Source: Edolisoma coerulescens
Taxonomy: Eukaryota; Chordata; Aves; Passeriformes; Campephagidae
Length of the DNA stretch: 64,000 nt
Assembly: GCA_013397115.1 (NCBI GenBank)
Contig: VWZW01007303.1
Location: 654,191-718,190, forward strand
Direction: 5' to 3'
Shown here: positions 24,809 through 36,679 of the stretch, piece by piece
Position numbering within the stretch: the first letter of the stretch is position 1
Layout: each line of letters begins with the position of its first letter
Program-made: the position numbers and the translations under genes
The notes under the pieces: model-generated
What the model was told of the DNA's origin: nothing
Databases searched by the model: none
What the model saw: the letters and a program-made list of their open reading frames with translations, nothing else

Positions 24809-26649
24809 AGCTCACTCTCAAAAGCAGGGGGTGCTCTGAGAGCAGCAGTTCCTCACCTTTTTCTGCAGCCTGGTGTCCACAGGGCTCAGCACTGTCGGGA
24901 TGTCCCCAGGACAGCACCTGGAGCTGCTGTTGGAGCAGAGGAGCTTTGTCCAAGCAGGAGGAGGAGGCTGCCAGCCTGGCACAGACACACAGGGAGGAAA
25001 CCCAGTGCAGGCTGTCACAGAGAGAGCAAACACTGCAGCTGCATCCTCCCCACCCTTCGGTTCCAAGCCTCTCCATGGATCTGCTCTCTGCTCACCACAC
25101 TGCAGCAGTCAAGTATTGCCATTAATGTTTGGCCCTGATTTCCAACGCTTCCTTTTACATTTATATTGTGCTCTCAGGCTGCTAAAACACTTTCTGTGCA
25201 CGTCCCTGCTGCTCCATTCTCTCCACAGGGAAAGCAGATGATGGATTCTGATGAATCAGATTGCCACAATAACTTACACAGTGTCAGTTCATTTTGTGCT
25301 CTGCATTTGCTGGCTGAATTTTTCTGCCTCGATCGAGCTATGCAGGAAGCTGCTGTTCTTGCCAGAAGATTCCAGCTCTTCCTAGCTGATATCTTAAATG
25401 TGAAAAAATGCAAATAATTAAATACTGAGCCAAAAAGTGAGGGCTTTTCCTTGGTGTTTTTAAAGCCCAAAACTTAATCTAGTCACTACACAGGCACTGC
25501 TGTGCCAGTCTTTTGACATTTTTCACCTGTTAAACAGCCTCTTGGGCATCATCCTTAGACCAAAATGCAATTGCATACCCATCTGTTCAGTATTACTCCT
25601 TAAAACTTTACGTACATTCTCTCCTAAAAAGCCAGAAAAAAGTGCCAGAAAATCCTGTTTTGCAGTGGTACAAAACATTAACAATTTACTGTCAAGTACC
25701 ATAGAAATCTGAGAAAAGTACAAATATGTTTTAATCTTAATTAATGAGCTCTTAAAAGTAATTTTGTCCACTAAGCTGGTATTATTAACACGAGAAAAAA
25801 CTTCAATGGTCTTCCTGTTATAGGAGTTCCTGTCACAGCTGTTTGTGTCCTTAACCATCTCCTTGACCTCCTTGCAAAACACGTGCCAAGACCCAGACCC
25901 TCATTCAAAGGAAGTGCATCTAATTGTTATCTCCTTGTGCAGTGCAAAAGGAGGATGATAATATCTGACCAAGCTTTTTATCAAAAAAGGCAGAACCCAA
26001 GTTAACCCATAGAGGATGCTGGAGGACTTGAGCTGCCTTTCAAAAAATCAGTCTGAAATCACCAAGAAGCATAAAATTGAGCAAGTTTATCCAGTTTCTC
26101 TCACACAGCTGGACAATAACTGAGATACATTCGTTGTTCTACATTAAATATTGTTCATGCAGAGGTAAAACAAGAATAGGCAAAGCTAAAATACAGATTT
26201 TTTTTTTTTTTTTCCCTCTTAGCACTCATGGCTGTCTCACCTCTGGGCAGAAAGCAAGCTCCCAGCTGGACACACAGGGATTCAGGGAAATACTCTCCAA
26301 ATCCAGCCAGTCAATTTTAATTACTGAAACTGCTTTGAGATGGCTGCAGAGGAGAGAGCCTGTGAGTTAATCAGAAAACACCCTCCCTGAATTTGAGATT
26401 GCAGCTTGAGGGGCTGTTGAGGAAGCTGTCTTAGAAGTTGACGCAATGAGATGTAAAAGATAAGGAATCTACAGCAGCGAGGAAACTCCAAGGCCTTTTG
26501 TTTGTCTGTTTGAAGGTAGGAAAAGGAGAGAAAGCACATTGTGAAATCCCCCGGCAAGGCAGGAGGAGCAGCTCCACCCCCGAGCCCAGCACAGGTAACC
26601 TCGAGGCAACCTGGGATTGCCCATCCCCACATCCCCGAGCCAGGGAACG

Positions 26650-26697
26650 GAAGGATGGGGAAGGATGGGGAAGGATGGGGAAGGATGGGGAAGGATG
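26650..26697 (+). repeat. Decamer microsatellite (AAGGATGGGG)n
   Basis: Nearly five tandem copies of ggatggggaa in intergenic DNA; the last copy degenerates to aaggatgatg. Confidence 0.85.
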
Positions 26698-28232
26698 ATG
26701 TTCACTCTGCAGCTGCACCCACCCCGGTGCTCTCCATAAACACTCGCACATATCTGAGCGCTTACGGCCGCCCTCCCTCAGCCGGGGCTCTCGCAGGGTA
26801 TCGCTTTCATCCATCACATGGTCAAATCCAACATTACTCCGTCCCTCACGGTCGGAAAGTCTCCCCGAGAGCCTTCTCTCCACTGAAACAGGGAGCCAGG
26901 CCTGCCCCGGGGCGGTGTTAAAAATAGGGAGATCACAGAGTGAGAGCTGCCACTGAACACGGCTAAGGGAGAACCCGATCCTGCTCCTCCAGCTCGCGGT
27001 CATGCCCCTTCTTTACTCCTGCTAAGAGGGAAAGGGAGAGAGGAATTGCCTCCTAAACCAAGGCTGGTGCCCGGGAATGATACAAAGAAGTGTTGTCCTC
27101 CTGTCCTTGAGAGCTCCTTCCGTGCTTTAGGGTGGGCAGGCAGGGTCCCAGGCATTTTCCTGCTGGGCAAAAACTGTCCAAAAAAAAAATCTGGAGGAAG
27201 ACTCAGGACTCTGAAGCAAGATCATGGCTGTCCCTGTGCTAAGCTCCAGTGCAAAAATTGGAGAAGTAGCTCAAACAAGGCAGTAACTGGCCCAGAGAGC
27301 CACAGCCCAAGGGGGCTGAGAATTAGGGCAGCAGCCACCCCAGACTGCAGCAGCCCAGGGCCCAAAGCTGGCACAGAAAGCCAACACACGCCAGGGGAGA
27401 TCCTCAACACACATCCCCAGCCGAGGGTGGAACCCTTGGGAGAAGCATCTCCATGCAGGCATTGCAGGATTGCAGCTACACAAAACCTGGGACACTCCAA
27501 GAATGACAGACAGCCCAGGAACGACAGAGAGGTGACAGCACAGGACAGACACGGCCAGGCATGGGCAGACAAACCCAGACGTGACACAGAGAGCTGCCAG
27601 CCCTGCTGGGACAGCAGTGACAGCGTGGAAAGGCTGGCTTGACTGATGGGAATCCTGCTGACAGCCACGGGGGCAGCAGCAGGAGCAAGGAGGATTTTCT
27701 GGTGCTGTAGTACAGAAACACCCAGCTGGACAACTACAACATCCCTACTCCTTCCTCTACGGATGAACTCCCGTGGCTGGTACCACAGGTAACATTTCTG
27801 CAACACAAGTCTGGACCCAACAGTGGTGAAAATGTAAAAAGGTTGTAAGAAGAGAGGCAGGAGCAAGAAAAGCAAGTGCTGTTGTTGGGGAAGGAGTTAC
27901 AGCACAACAGTGATGGGTAACCTTGAGAATCAAAGAGCAAAAATAACCCCCTGGGCTTCTCATGGAAGGGAGAACTCAGTGCCCAGAGAGACACAAGAAA
28001 CAGAGCTGCAAGCAAAGACAGGAAAGCACGTTATTATTCTGTTTTAAGAGCATTTGCCCTTGGGACACCATCCCAAACTGTACCTCAGACTCCCCCTGGA
28101 GTAAGGTGATCCCACTCCGGTCACAGATGTGCTGCCTTGAGACTGATCTTGAATCCAATTCCACCAAAGCCTCAATGCGTTATTCTACAAAATCAAAGCA
28201 CAGTTTCTGCTGCATTTCTCCATTTGCTGAAG

Positions 28233-28238
28233 TTTATT
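28233..28238 (-). other. Candidate distal ORAI2 polyadenylation signal
   Basis: Minus-strand AATAAA about 2.3 kb past the ORAI2 stop. Other minus-strand AATAAA copies are at 28562-28567 and 30099-30104, so the 3' UTR end is not certain. Mammalian ORAI2 also has a long 3' UTR. Confidence 0.35.
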
Positions 28239-30500
28239 ACACTTTGAAAAAATTAAATGAATGATTTGGCTGTTTCCAAACAAACTGCAATGCTTTTGCA
28301 GCACTGTATGCACAGGAGGAAACCTTTTAAAAAGATATTGCAAAAATAATGCAATACTTTCCTCAACAGCCTCCTGAGCCCCTCAGCGCTCAAGGTCCTA
28401 CTATTACTGATGTTAAAGGAGAGTGCAAAGTACAGATGAGAGATTCATCCCATCTGCTCTGGCTCTGGCCTCACAACAGAAATTCTGTTGATGGAGGAGC
28501 TGACACGTGTAGCACTTGGCAGAAAACTCAACTCTGATTCTGTTGTATAAACCTTTTAATTTTTATTATGGTAAAAAGAGGAGGGAGAGAGGGCAGAGTC
28601 CTGGGGAGTTCATATGAATTTCACGACCACCCCACTTCCGGGAGGACACTCCTTGTTTTTTGCATATGCACACGAGTACAGATTAGTAATTTAGCACACA
28701 AAGACTATTTTCTTTGCTGCACATCAGCCAATATGGTGCATGCCAACTGCAGCAAGAACAACAGATGAAAGCCACAGACACAGTGCTAAGCAACTTGTTC
28801 AGCAACGCTCCCATTCGCATGTAAACAAGAGAGATGAGAGCTGGTTTCCCAAGGCCCTTGCCAGAGAGGAATATTGGGATAGACTCACCCTGCTGCCCTG
28901 GGCTTTGCGTGTGCTCTCCCTTCTGGGAAGCTGACATGTAATGCACTGCCATTAGAGTCCTCAAATCCCAGTGGAATAAGAGACCAGGGCTAAACAGAAC
29001 ATTATAAACATCCTTAAAGATTTCAGAAACCTACAAGGCCTCGGAGACTCTGAAACTGCAGTTTTGGAGTGCAGAGGAGGAAACCAGCACAGGATCAGGG
29101 CCAAGAAAATGTGCTTATGCTTCTTGCAGCCCTGTGTGGCAGAAAGCCTGACTTTCCCTTAAAAGAGCTGATGATTGCAAAACACTCTTTTCTCTCCACA
29201 AAGTTACCAAAAATCATAAAATTGGGTGTTTTTTTACAGAAGTTTTCACCCACAAGGATGCTATGGAATTTACAAGCTTCCCTTGCTAAGCAACACAGAC
29301 ATGCAAGTGTCATTGTCTCAGCTGCTGAAAAAAGAAATGAGCTCAAAGGAAAGGGATAGCTCTTTAATGGCACACAGCATTCCTGCCAGATCCAGCTCCA
29401 TCAGGCTCGCCAGGACAGCTCCAGGTTCCACCAGAGGAGTTGTCTGCTTTGGTGGAGGGAGAAGGAAGCATTCATTTCTGACAGAAAAATGCTACAGCCA
29501 ATTAAAAAAAGAAAAAAAAACAAACCCCAAATGATGAAGTAACACAGGACTGGGCTTGTTCTCTCCAGCAAACCGGGCAAAAGGCATCACAGCAATGCAC
29601 AAATGAAGAAGACACAGTGGCAGATTTCTACAATACTTGCTGTCACTCCTTTACCTCCTTGAAACCTGCTTTGTTAGTCCTTCAAAGTCTTGTCTCATTA
29701 AATTCCCTGTCACTGTTCTGTTTTAAGAACGTCCTTGTTAAAACTAAAACACCTGTAAAGCCTTCCCTGGGCACCCTTGCCTCTTATTGGGAAAAAACAT
29801 ATGATCTTGGCACCTACTCAATCTAAAGTGACAGATGCTGCTGAAGAAAGTACGAGAGAACTTCCCAGCCTCCTGCAATTCAAAAGTCTACATCCCAAGC
29901 CATAAAAATATAATAAAGAACAGCAAGAAAAGAACATAAAAGCTAAGGCTGTTTTCTTTCTGGTTATGTATTTATGGAATACTTGCTTTGGAACAACGGT
30001 GATCAACATTCTCAGTTTCTGTTGTGCTTTCCTCGATGTCCTTGAGTCAGCTGCAGGTACCCACATTAACCAGCTCTGCTCTAGGAATGAGCTACCAGTT
30101 TATTGTGGCTGCACTGACAGCCAGGGAGTTCTGACATGTAAGACAGGTCCTACCCACACACACAGACACACACTGGCTTTTGGGACAGCCGATGCAGTTT
30201 CACTTTTGCAACAGAATACTGCATTTGTAAAAAATACAGATTTTTGGCTACCAATGTTAAGGTAGATAAAGTTTTGACCTTGAACACCACGGCAGTGTCA
30301 ACTTAAGTACCAAGTGTGTGGGACCAGAATCAGGGCAGAGCCCCCAGCATGTGGAACAGCACAAGAACCCACAGCTAGAAATGGCAGGCAAGTAGCATTT
30401 ACAGATTTAAGCCTCAAGACAATCCATCCCTGGTGTGCCTCACCAAGCAGCAGACCAGGTATTTTGCTCTCAGCCCTGGCTGAGCTGCGTGCAGGCTCTG

Positions 30501-33500
30501 TCACACCACCTGCATGCCTCTGTCATGCCCATCTAGCTGCACTTTCAGTTTGTGGAGCTCCTCGATCTCCCGGTTGTGCCGCTCCGTTTTGTGCCGCACC
30601 AAGGAGCGGTAGAAGTGAATGGTGAAGACGACAAAAATCAGACCCACGGGGACCATGATGATGGTGGACACCAGTGCTGACTGCCACCCCGCGTGGCTGC
30701 TGGGCTTCTCCACGTTGGTGGTCTCGTTTTTCAGGATGGAGCCCACTGGCAGGAATTTTATCCAGCACAGGAGCACGACCTCTGCAAGGAAAAGGAGGAT
30801 TCCCAGGACGGTGGAGAAGCCCCAGGCCAGCTCGATGTAGGGGTGCATGCGCTCGTGCGGGGACTCGCTGATGGAGTTCAGGTTGTGGATGTTGCTCACG
30901 GCCTCCACGTTGGGCAGGATGCAGGTGCTGATGAGGAGGGCGAAGAGGTGAACAGCCACGAGCACCGTCGTGCAGGCGCTGAAGGCGATCAGCAGCATCT
31001 GGGGGTACTTGTACTGCACCTCCAGCTGCACCTCCACCATGGCGACCTGGGGAAGGAACAAAGAGCTTGTCAGCACCTGCTGGCTTTCCTCTTTTCAGGG
31101 CTTTCAGCCAGGAAAGCATCTTGATTCAGGAAGAACATCTCAGGTCAAGTACACACTCCAGAGCTTTTTGGAATGGCAGCCCAGATGGATCGCTGCTGTC
31201 ACCCACGAGGACGCACGGGCCACCTGTGCTGTGGCCTTTCTGAGGCTGTGGTTTTCTCTAAGAACACATCTCTCCTTGCCACCAAGAGCCACGGGAACTG
31301 CCCTAAACCCAGCACACAACAGAAGGAGCTCATTAGATGCCACGTGGGGCTGGGAGGCAGCTGACAGCCTGCTATAACCCACCATCACACCCTCTCCTGC
31401 CACTCCTTCCTTGCAGCTGCAGCACAGGAAGTTTCAACTTCAGGCGTGTACAGAAAAGCAAAACCAAGCAGCTCCTCTGGCCAGTGGCCAGCCAGGTTTC
31501 ACCACCCACCATGGGAAACACACAAGCTACTTTACAATTTAGGTTAGCCCATAGTTAAAATAACTGCCTTCTATTCTCAGAACAGTTTACATTTGTTTTT
31601 ATTACAAATATGCCCAGATAAATAACTTTTAAGTTATTTATATCCTCAAATTTCTCCCTTGAGAGGTAATAACTTAGTGATACACTCAGCAGAAGTGGAC
31701 AGCTACCGGCTTATGGGTGTGCTCAGCAACTCAGGAGTCTGCTTCCCAAAAGAAGAGCTATCATACAGCAGGTCTCTAAAGCTATTTTTGCTTTAATCAA
31801 ATAAAGCTTAAGAAGCAGAATATGTGCAAGAGAGCAGGAGGCTCTTCTGAGATCAGAACTGGAGTCCTGTTAACTGGTTTAGCTTAAGAATTTGTACAAT
31901 TACTTAAGCTGCCTGTGAAGCAAACCAGTACTCCTGTGTGGTGGCATCCCTGAAAGGACTGCACAAACCTTCTGCTAAGAGAAGCCACAAAAGCAGTGGA
32001 CAGGACTATCAAACATTCCTCTCTAGCAGCTGGCTTGGATCTGCAGCTGCACTTTATGATTTGCAGAGAAGTTAACTCTCTTGGCAGCAAGGAAAACCTC
32101 TGGTGATCCCAGCTGACCCGCTGCTCCAGCCCAGCACAGCTTGCTGGAAAGAAGCCCCTCGCAAGAACATCATGAGAAGGCAAAGTTTCAAATCTGCACT
32201 CGATTCTGGGACACAGAAGGATTTTGCAGAACTGACTCACGATTACGTTATCCAGACTTCACACGAGACTCCCCTGAGCAGCCATTTCAGGCTCTGTCTA
32301 ATCACCTGCACCACTTGCTCTGGCATTACTTGTTAATAATATTATTTAGGCACCAGAAGATTAAGGGTATGCTCATGTTGTCCCTGTTGGAAGCCCTGAA
32401 AAGGATTAAAGCGAATGGAAACCAGTTGGCATGACTGCTGCCTTACCTACATTTGCTCTGAAACCCATCAGATCAGTGTCAAGTCTGAACACATTTAGCA
32501 GCAAACAAGATACCACACGTGTGGAAAACGGTCAATCTCTGCAAGTCTGGATTTTATAGCTACATCAACTATTTAAGATATTAAAGACACCAAAAATATT
32601 GTGGCAGTATTTGGGCATTCCCAGCCTTCTGTTCTGATCATGAACACATTGGGGTTTTACCTCTGTTTGTTTGTTTATACAGGCTCCTGGTTGCAGATTA
32701 CAATAGTTCTTGTTGTATAGCAGAGAAAATCCTAACACAGGATTGGCTTCACTACCTATTGCAAGGTCAATTTAATTAGAACACATTTCACATTGCCTCG
32801 TGTATGCTCCCTTTGCAGTTCCCTCTATATTGATTCGAGGGGGAGGAGATCAGACTTATTCTCTGCTTCACTGTACAATGAATTTGTACAGCACTGTGGT
32901 TCCCAGTCACGCCCCATCAGCCAGGAAAAGCTGCAGGTACATTGTTCATTATGGGGTGCTGTAATAGCCAGAGACACAGCTGAATGGGAATTGTACCTGC
33001 ATGTCCAATTTATAGCTTTATATTAAAGCTGAAAGCCTGGCTGATGTCAACATATCAATTTCTGCTTGTTATCCTTCACATGAGCAGCACTTCTCAGCTA
33101 ATTGGATGTTTCCTCCCAGACTAACCTATTCCCCAGGGCGAGCTTCAGCTGTGCAATGTGATGAATTTTTAACACTGACTGATGGCTCAGTAAGAGGTAT
33201 TTCAGGGAAAAACATCAACAATCCAGATAGGGCAGCAAGGCAGAAAAACAGTTCATTTAACCCAAACAAGTACTGAAAAGGTGAGTGAACTCTTACTGCT
33301 CTACGCAGCACAGGCTGTCATGTCATTCCCTGACCGGGATAAGAGAAAGAGGACAAGCTGACATAACCCATTTAAAAATCATTAAATATGCTGCCTAGCC
33401 TGTAAAACTATTAATATGTCATGTTTGATACAATTATACTCTTCCATGTAATAGCCCCCTTTATTTTAACCTCTTCCCAGAAGCAACTTTGCAAGGCTGA

Positions 33501-36500
33501 GCTCTCTGCCGAGCCATGGAATATTTCAGCACAGGCTTAATTTTAAGCTTGAGAATCACCCAGCTGAACTCCAGAATTACAGGATCAAGTGCTCACAACA
33601 TTTTAGAATTAAACTGCAATTAAATACATGCCGTAATGGTGGGTTTTAGACCAGTATAGCTCAGACTGTCCACAACAAAGAAGTTACTCATCTTGAGAAA
33701 TTTAGACCAGGACAGATAATATCAGGCAAAAGGATGACAAATGGCTTAACATAAAGCATGACACATTCACACAGATGGTTTGGCAGACTGTAAAAACAAT
33801 CACTCCAGTAGATCTGTCAGGGTTTTTGTTTTGGTTTGGTTTTTTTAATCAAATATATATCCTGTAGCAATTGGACAAGTATCGAGAAGATGGATTAGCA
33901 GTAATAGCTCTTGATTTCCATCAGGAAAATTATTAAGGAAGTTTCCTAAGCTCCCTCTAAATTTCCTTCATTTGTAGCCTCCTTGAGGCAGATACAGCTG
34001 CCCTACAGCCCACCTCCAAGCAGACCTGGCACCGGAATGACCCACATCCTCCTGGCCTGCCCAGTGCTCTGCCAGAAATACCAGAGATGGTAACGAGGAA
34101 GGTTTGCATTATTCTGCAGCCTGTCCAGAAGGAGCTGGATCAGAGCCACCGCCTGTTGATTAAATATCCATCAGCTCGCAATAATTTCAGCCAATATGGA
34201 ACTAGCTTGCATCAAACACACCGACAGGGAAGTAAATAAAGCAATAGCCAGGCCCTGGATGACATTTGTTTCGGTAGTTAAATGCACTCGAGGCTTTGGG
34301 GAAACGATTTAATAGAATCACGGAATGGTTCAGACTGGAAAACACCTCTAAGATCACAGAATCCAACCATTACTCCAGCACTGCCAAGTCCAACACTAAA
34401 CCGTGTCCCTAAGTGCCACGTCTACACATATTTATCTCTAAATAACTTCTCTTCTTTCATTGATAGCCAAAGAGGTGCTCTTATTAGAGAGTAAACATCC
34501 GTGTACTAAATACCTGCGTGCCAAACTACCAGTGGAGAAATGAGCCAGTAAGAACAAAAACCTCAGCTTTCCAATCAGCTGGGGAAAAAGCTTGCTCATA
34601 AAGAGAATTCCTTATTACAAGAGATTTTATTTCTTAGTTACTGATTTCAGGTCTATTTCTTATGTTAGGCTGGTGAGCATAATTAACACTACTTAGACCT
34701 GTGTATATTCAACTGCACTTTGAACAGTTCAAAGAGAATGTAAAACCAATGGTTAATTTTGTATGTTTGCCAAAGACTTTCAGCAACTTTCTGCTGTGAG
34801 AGTTGAGAAAGCGAGCTTTGTTTTCAGAGATGTGGTTCAGCCCTGCAGTGTGGGTGGGGAGTCCCAGTGGTGCCAGTGATGGCAGTGACAGCACACCCCA
34901 GCACGGACACCTTGTGTGACCACGCTGGTAGGTCAGTCCCCAACAACACAAAATGTTAATTTAATAATCATGTTAAAGACAACAGTCACAACAGAACTCC
35001 CGTAACCAGAGGCACACAGGGCATGCACGTGAGAGGCTTTTTAGAGTAAGAAAACTCCTGAGTGAGAGAAATCTACAGGAGAGCACCCAGCTTTCTCAAA
35101 AAGAGGAGGGAGGGACTTTCTGCCCCTGCAGCACACAGGTTTGGTTACAAACCAACACAGACTTTGTGAAAAGCTTTTAAGAGCATCTTTTGCACACAGC
35201 CAGTGAGTGGAGAGCAATGACAAAGCAACTGAGCACCCTGTCCCCACTCCAGCCTGCTCCCACTGAAACCCCCGCCTGCAGCTTTCCAGCTTCACTTTGG
35301 GTGACCAACTTCATCATCCCAGACTGTTGTAATGTTATGGATGATTCATGACCTGGGGGGCTGGGGGAGGAAAAAGCAGCGGAAGAAGCTAAAATAAAAC
35401 AAGAAAGGCTATCTGGAAAGTTCCTGAGATCTGTTTTTCCCCCCAGCTTCTGAGCTGCAGGATGAAACATCTTCACATCATGTCCCACGCCACCCAGGCA
35501 GTGCCCTCTGCCCCTCTGCTGACAAGACCTCGGGAACAACCAGACCTGCCCATTTCCTGAACAGGAAACCTCCCTCAAACTGGTTTCAACTCTCACTCCC
35601 AGTAAGCAAAAGCAGAGGGGAGATGAAGGGGCTCACACTGACACAGCATGGTGGTGTTTTAACACATCAGACAGGCCTGAGCACTGGACCACTGACTGTC
35701 TCAGTTTTATTTATTTGCTCACTCCTGAAACGGTTCTGACTTATGCAAATCGCTTCCAAATAACACCCAAGTGCTGCACAGCGGAAAGCAAGCACCAGGG
35801 ATCACTTCCAATAGGCAGCACTGACAAAAATATACCAGGTTTGGCTCCTTGCAGGCTGCAGAGCCCTCTGACCCCAGGTCTGAGGCTCAGGGCCTCTTCT
35901 CACACCTCAGCGGTATAACAGGATCTCCCTGATCACGCTACGTAAACTTCACTTTGGCAGACTGTGACCCAACCTCCATCTCATTTTAGACACCGTGACC
36001 TGAGAAAACACACAGAGAAATTAAAATAACGTTCAGGACCACAGCAACCACAGGGGCCTGAAAGTGCTCCACGCCCAAGAGCAGCCTCACACAAAGGCAG
36101 CCAGCGCCGGCCAGCCTCGGGGCCAAAGGAGGTCCTGGGTTGTTTCGCAATGCTGCTGGAGCACTTAGGATGGCTTGCAGGTAGGGGATTAGTATTTTTA
36201 AAGGGCTGACTCGGGAGTGTGTGGGTTGGCTGTTAGACAGCTCATGTATCCCTGCTGCAGTGAGAGAGCCAGCCTCAAACTTTGCAGCAGCAGCCGAACA
36301 GAAGCCCCCAGGCAGATGCCTCCTGTCTCTTCAGGAAACAACTCCCCGCTTCTTACCAGGAGGAAAACACTAATTAATAGTCGATTTGAGGGAACCCAAA
36401 AACTTTCACAGTTCAAGAAGCTATAAAACACACATTACCATTGCAAATCCAGAGAGCAGAGCAGAGGTTCTGCTGGAGGCTTTCAGTTTGGCTCGGCTCA

Positions 36501-36666
36501 GGTACAATTTTCTCCAGGAAAGGGCTTGAACAGAGTGGTGGTTGGATGTGACCAATTCCAGGTAGCTGCGCCGGACCCAGTCCCGATAATCCATGCCCTT
36601 TGTGCCAGGCTCAGAGCAGCAGGCAGGAGTGGATGGATCCACCGGAACGTTTAATTCAGAACTCAT
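30501..36666 (-). CDS. ORAI2: ORAI2 calcium release-activated calcium channel subunit, complete coding sequence
   Basis: Plasma-membrane channel subunit of store-operated calcium entry, gated by STIM1 and STIM2. Two coding exons, 36439-36666 (76 residues) and 30501-31046, join in phase to 257 residues, close to human ORAI2 (254). The N-terminal helix DYRDWVRRSYLELV and WRKLYLSRAKLKASSRTSA lead into TM1 with pore-lining Glu81 in VAMVEVQLE. TM2 is about 94-120, TM3 about 149-177 and TM4 about 200-224; the cytosolic coiled-coil tail starts HKTERHNREIEELHKLKVQL. The TM3-TM4 extracellular loop contains Asn183-Glu-Thr, an N-glycosylation sequon that the human ORAI2 loop lacks as I recall it; a glycosylated loop is known for ORAI1. 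A 5' UTR exon junction is visible just upstream of the ATG (acceptor at 36680-36681). The divergence from ORAI1/3 at the N-terminus (SSELNVPVDPS) and the synteny make ORAI2 secure. Confidence 0.98.
31047..36438 (-). other. ORAI2 intron between coding exons
   Basis: AT-rich intron of 5.4 kb. Apart from a CR1 tail at 34314-34430 I see no coding or RNA gene in it. Confidence 0.7.
34314..34430 (-). mobile_element. CR1 LINE 3' fragment
   Basis: Minus-oriented short CR1 end in the ORAI2 intron: tagaatcacggaatggttca, ctccagcactgccaagtcca, ccgtgtccctaagtgccac. Confidence 0.75.
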
Positions 36667-36679
36667 GATGAGAGAAATG

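Larger units (their letters stand above)
23200..28230. other. Intergenic DNA between ALKBH4 and ORAI2
   Basis: No coding exons recognised on either strand. It holds a CR1 tail (24585-24808), a poly-T run near 26198-26212, a short decamer array (26650-26697) and a moderately CpG-rich patch at about 26750-26900. The right part may include distal ORAI2 3' UTR. Confidence 0.6.

Noticed and set aside
30523..31119. 198-codon minus-strand frame overlapping ORAI2
   Set aside because: It is a shifted frame over the ORAI2 exon; the true frame has the four membrane helices and family identity.
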